Source: Palsa-601 sp052146895 (GTDB taxonomy: Bacteria; Actinomycetota; Acidimicrobiia; Acidimicrobiales; Bog-793). Taken from it: DNA of 9,199 nt. The DNA lies in assembly GCA_052146895.1 (NCBI GenBank), contig JBKQLZ010000299.1, forward strand, positions 1 to 9,199. Direction: 5' to 3'. Each line of letters starts with the position of its first letter. Position 1 is the stretch's first letter. The notes under the pieces are model-generated. The model was not told the origin of the DNA. It saw nothing but the letters and a program-made list of their open reading frames with translations, and searched no databases. Position numbers and translations under genes: made by a program. This document shows positions 8,501 through 9,199 of the stretch, in pieces.

Positions 8501-8857
8501 CGGGACGACGGTCTCGACGGCGTTCTCCGATGTGCCAGTGCACTCAGTCGAGCTCGACTGTTCGGCGACCACGAGTTCAGAGGGCGCGATCCCCGTCGTC
8601 GAGAACTCACCCTCGGCGACGGGCGGGCAGTAGAGCGAGACCGGGCTTCCCACGACCGAGCCGGTGTTCGCGTCGACCGTCTCGATCTCAGGTGGGTTCG
8701 CGACAGCGACGTAGGTCTCGCTCGCCTCGGACTCCTGCGGGAGGGTTATTGCATGCACGGGCGCCGGTAAGGCCACGAGCAACGCGAGGCCGATCGCCGC
8801 CGCCGAAGCCAGTCTGAGAGTGCCGCCTCGAGCAGTTTGCAGAAGTCCTGTGGCCAT
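2042..8857 (-). CDS. Secreted giant Rhs/YD-repeat protein with YVTN beta-propeller and C-terminal variable (toxin-like) tail
   Basis: About 2271 residues from ATG 8857, which has AGGGA nine bases upstream; an in-frame TTG at 8890 would add 11 residues that spoil the signal peptide. Residues 1-36 form a Sec signal peptide with a hydrophobic core (AAAIGLALLVALPAPVHA) and likely cleavage after AHA-type VHA. Residues about 50-700 hold at least eight YVTN-like propeller repeats (for example SIAISPDGLYAYVADAANK near 505). Residues 745-783 (TLGLTQEYNSAYLG...LGDGW) match the Rhs N-terminal conserved segment. From about 860 to 1950 run YD repeats (YDxxGNxxxxTDPxGN), many carrying a Cys pair. The RHS core follows (YDAYGNPI, GFGEGYTDPTGLIYLVN, RYYDPTTGQF), ending in DPVGL at 2115-2119. 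The last 152 residues are unrelated to the rest. In known Rhs proteins the shell encloses a toxin released at the DPxGL site. There is no PAAR domain, so Sec export resembling Gram-positive WapA is likely. Confidence 0.93.
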   Translation of the reverse strand: MATGLLQTARGGTLRLASAAAIGLALLVALPAPVHAITLPQESEASETYVAVANPPEIETVDANTGSVVGSPVSLYCPPVAEGEFSTTGIAPSELVVAEQSSSTECTGTSENAVETVVPVTGLVSNEIALSSTPTAVVVTDHQQGDNVHYALILEPAADQVQILNTFTDALTTLSLGLADNDTMAIAMNPDATYAYVTDATKHKVVTLEYESSSPYFEVASTYTGSSSFDPTSITVAPDETNAYLSDGTSLSVADLSPSTVTLSGTISIGSTTGSSVINAAGTTLYVSLASSIAVVTVATDAVTTWTSSVSSPELALSSDDSVLSVGSASSTSYELLSTVTGSTLNSLTLPGDPAKIVQAQATLLHFATYILKSSANVVDAFDPELAVDDQNVTVGTDPVAIASTPDGAYLFVANEGSNSVSVIETANIDTNNAAVVDTLSLGSGFAPDALAVNTSSGQLLVAGQGSSTYPGQVVDFNADPASGSGFLSELANITLSGTSPDPDSIAISPDGLYAYVADAANKDVDVLENNSKYALEGTTGSIGSVPQQIVIAPNDTTAYMTADPSGGGDGYVDYFPIDASGYFGTKASYTVGEVPEGITLNAEGSIAYVANSTSSTISDIALPSGTTTTISSNSDSPPSLSGPVGVALTPDNQILLATNNGSSGDTVSLYAEPGNSLITTYAFTAGSGPTAIMAAPTFSNPAGTSILGNEEDVNPAVAATSALDVVDGVNTATSAYTLPLTDLSMPDIGTTLGLTQEYNSAYLGENEGLGDGWFFSYGMSAAQSAAGTSATACDLTITEANGSTAVFYPPASGNWTSSCSAAGSSTEAYQPATWEQASLSVVTDCNGTDSCWDMMLGGGTQYLFDETSGDLISEIDRNNNTTSLSYSSGKLATVTGPSGERSLAFSWSGSDISEVKEMAGSTAEDTASFSYSGSYLTAVTVSASATGDTQSHTWAFDNDGPADQIASWWAPDYSGSKPAAEATQITYGSSSGRVESVTDPEWVTQCDGASGTPYCAPEWTFGWPTWEANTGTGTVLVTDPNYNDALSNGDVTFDHYVDGVLVGQTIGYQIQGGITPIVTGVTYDVPDPFTWLPSVSIDGDGNVSFDTYDSSGNVLQATDPLGNATSYIYNKYNEVLSKTDPDGNVTSYVYDSHGNLLSETDPDGNVTSYAYTSTGLECGTLSPDGSAAGDRLTSCPSSAAPYVTAHGYDAEGDQTSTTEYDGTGNTTTETYVTTELYNGSGEECASLTADGYAAGDRLPSSCPTSGAAFETVSTAFDAFGNVLSSISPTNSGSSGTTTDTYDADGNELTTVDPAGDTTTNTYTPDGQLCWSSTLAVSGPTCASPPTGSGTETTTYTYDPDGNELATVEPDGNATGPACLYETTNTYDNLGNQISTTVPTGGTTCGNETSSTTSYVFDGDGNVTAETDPAGEVTSTAYNGDSEACWSDLYTAVVSGTCSSLPADGEVTTYTYDDDGNQITATDPGGEVTSTGYDGDAEACWSDVYTSQETGTCTSPPTTGEVTSDTYDGNGNELTETSPVGGTTTNVYDEQDRELSTTNPSSEETSYTYDADGSVLTTTESSGAGTDSYNGAGQLIEVSYTDGTPTVSYQYGTNGQRCWMFEGGVSTASCSSPPTPTGSEVLTKYGYDSSGQLSSEATSTSSGSTTDTYAYDAQGNLACISYPNSPGDTCSSPGGGAGIVDYSYNQENELTSLTDWAGDTLTFSYNGNGQECWVSTYAPTTPSCTSAPEQSGAVTTAYSYDSYGNVSNLETTTGTTPTNLLDVSVGSRNADNFITAETPKVNTTTEATDSYGYNGVNEVASGPITGSSGSDAYDYTSAGGITADTTAFASAGYNSSGQLCWTYTGSSSAGCSSPPSGATTYAYNSDGERTGMTPGSGNSQSYGWEAESGLLTCANTDGTSCSTSSPTATTTVYTYTSDGLRSSATIGSTTTNFTWGSVGGGPALLSDGTWDYVYANGDPAPIEQIAASGSSPAVDMLISDESGNVRGLVQLSSGTHQDQLVNYTDYDAYGNPIHASGGTAEAGGLTVPHTNINSNFVATTPWGFGEGYTDPTGLIYLVNRYYDPTTGQFMSVDPDLQTTLQPYEYAADNPPTSGDPVGLSAVAYTACSSAMCGDMASDRATTPDSFDPDCELNIAKVHESKHKTDISVRVWTYCTHPYDVYWVQDWVYLWKAGFWGDYLQNKNSSKKIYSPPKRKMAGVSTGVDCDDGTAMSTFWGTGSGTLVDIDGVTYNAVVTGPTDSLPCGTTEDGGS
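2501..2950 (-). other. RHS repeat-associated core domain
   Basis: Residues about 1970-2119 read YVYANGDPAPIEQI, DESGNVRGLVQL, YTDYDAYGNPIH, TPWGFGEGYTDPTGLIYLVN, RYYDPTTGQFMSVDP, YEYAADNPPTSGDPVGL. This is the standard core order. The closing DPVGL, with its preceding aspartates, is where characterised Rhs proteins autocleave between shell and toxin. The usual NPVNxxDPxG is NPPTSGDPVG here, still close to consensus. Confidence 0.9.
4265..4594 (-). repeat. 165-bp tandem duplication inside the YD region (two 55-residue units)
   Basis: Residues 1422-1476 and 1477-1531 align without gaps at a 55-residue offset with 34 identities. Both contain DPxGEVTST, EACWSD, GTC and GEVT in register. In the DNA, CGCTCCAGCA occurs at 4351 and again at 4516. 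This looks like an in-frame duplication that has since diverged, and shows how the shell lengthens. Confidence 0.8.
5347..5437 (-). repeat. 63-bp-period direct repeat (28 identical bases, two copies)
   Basis: A 28-bp identical block at 5347-5374 recurs at 5410-5437, one 21-residue YD repeat apart. It encodes the repeated DPDGNVTSY with neighbours. A third, diverged unit follows at lower similarity toward 5490. These are the most canonical YD repeats in the protein. Confidence 0.85.
8747..8857 (-). other. Sec signal peptide of the Rhs protein
   Basis: Residues 1 to about 36: a short region with two arginines (QTARGGTLRLAS), a long hydrophobic stretch rich in Ala and Leu, then PAPVHA before ITLPQ. 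The Ala-x-Ala-like VHA site is a good type I signal peptidase site. No lipobox cysteine and no twin-arginine motif are present. Confidence 0.85.
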
Positions 8858-8866
8858 CGTGCGTAT

Positions 8867-8871
8867 TCCCT
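8867..8871 (-). promoter_or_regulatory. Ribosome binding site deciding the Rhs start
   Basis: AGGGA on the minus strand lies nine bases before ATG 8857. It favours this ATG over the in-frame TTG at 8890, which has no similar element upstream. Confidence 0.55.
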
Positions 8872-8896
8872 GGCGAGTCCAATCAGTCAATCACCA

Positions 8897-8925
8897 GTTG
8901 TAGCCTCATCGACTCGAATGTTCAA
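8897..8925 (-). promoter_or_regulatory. Sigma-70-type promoter candidate for the Rhs operon
   Basis: On the minus strand TTGAAC (8925-8920) and TACAAC (8902-8897) are separated by exactly 17 bases. They resemble the -35 and -10 consensus boxes. The predicted transcript would start near 8890 and leave a leader of about 30-35 bases before ATG 8857, with AGGGA in it. This also argues against the TTG at 8890 as the start. Confidence 0.55.
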
Positions 8926-9042
8926 CCAGTCGGAGACACACTCGTAACCGAAAGAGCCCAGCCATCGACCTGGCGACCGATGCAAGTGAAGCCGACGATC
9001 GGAGTCGGGACATCCTCGGGGTGCGCCAACAGCCAGACTGAC

Positions 9043-9070
9043 TAAGCAGATAGCCCTAAGCAGATAGCCC
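9043..9070. repeat. 14-bp tandem repeat (TAAGCAGATAGCCC), two copies
   Basis: Two exact adjacent copies at 9043-9056 and 9057-9070, about 120 bp upstream of the promoter candidate for the Rhs gene. They may be a paired activator site or slippage. The rest of 8926-9199 holds no gene I can support; a small inverted repeat TTGCC-N5-GGCAA lies at 9180-9194. Confidence 0.8.
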
Positions 9071-9199
9071 TTATGTGCCTTATCCGGGATCCCTGATAAC
9101 TCACACAGGTCCAGCACCGCTGGCTCAACGTCCATTCGCTGATCATCACTGCCGCTGCCCTGACAGCTGCACGGCCGCATTGCCGCGCGGGCAACCGCC

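Noticed and set aside
8858..8890. TTG at 8890 as the Rhs start
   Set aside because: It would add 11 charged and polar residues before the signal peptide, coincides with the predicted transcript start, and lacks the ribosome binding site that ATG 8857 has.
8887..9180. A 97-codon minus-strand frame just upstream of the Rhs gene
   Set aside because: It spans the promoter candidate and the 14-bp tandem repeat, overlaps the alternative Rhs start, and its translation shows no domain or protein-like pattern.

Overview
The window comes from a GC-rich bacterium and looks actinobacterial. Third codon positions in the large gene are strongly G/C, and the minority protein families here (an IS1096-passenger / pRiA4b ORF-3-like protein, and a small protein of a type I associate with Streptomyces-like genomes) fit that. 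The Cys-paired YD repeats make me think of Acidimicrobiia, but the sequence alone does not settle the class. Every convincing gene is on the minus strand.

Layout from right to left, in the direction of transcription. Positions 8891-9199 form the upstream region of a giant gene, with a good sigma-70-type promoter candidate (8897-8925) and a 14-bp tandem repeat. Positions 2042-8857 encode one Rhs/YD-repeat protein of about 2271 residues: Sec signal peptide, YVTN-type beta-propeller, Rhs N-terminal conserved segment, long YD-repeat shell, RHS-associated core ending in DPVGL, and a 152-residue variable tail. Positions 1305-2045 encode a 246-residue cytoplasmic protein whose ATG overlaps the Rhs stop codon (ATGA). 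This is the classic position of an immunity gene. Positions 571-1136 hold an IS1096-passenger/pRiA4b ORF-3-like gene that appears broken near its 5' end by a tandem 5-bp duplication. Positions 1-570 are mostly non-coding: a tRNA-Leu(CAG)-like gene with a damaged 5' half, a 10-bp tandem repeat, a spaced direct repeat with a palindrome, and perhaps a short gene remnant.

How it works together (inference): the Rhs protein is exported by Sec, its YD shell encloses or presents the C-terminal tail, and the overlapping downstream gene protects the producer. The tail differs sharply from the rest in lysine content and base composition, as expected of an exchangeable toxin module. It shows no nuclease, deaminase or ADP-ribosyltransferase motif that I can recognise. 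With six cysteines and a beta-rich appearance it may be a new toxin type or a non-toxic binding domain. The left end (damaged tRNA, mobile-element passenger pseudogene, repeats) looks like a decayed integration region.
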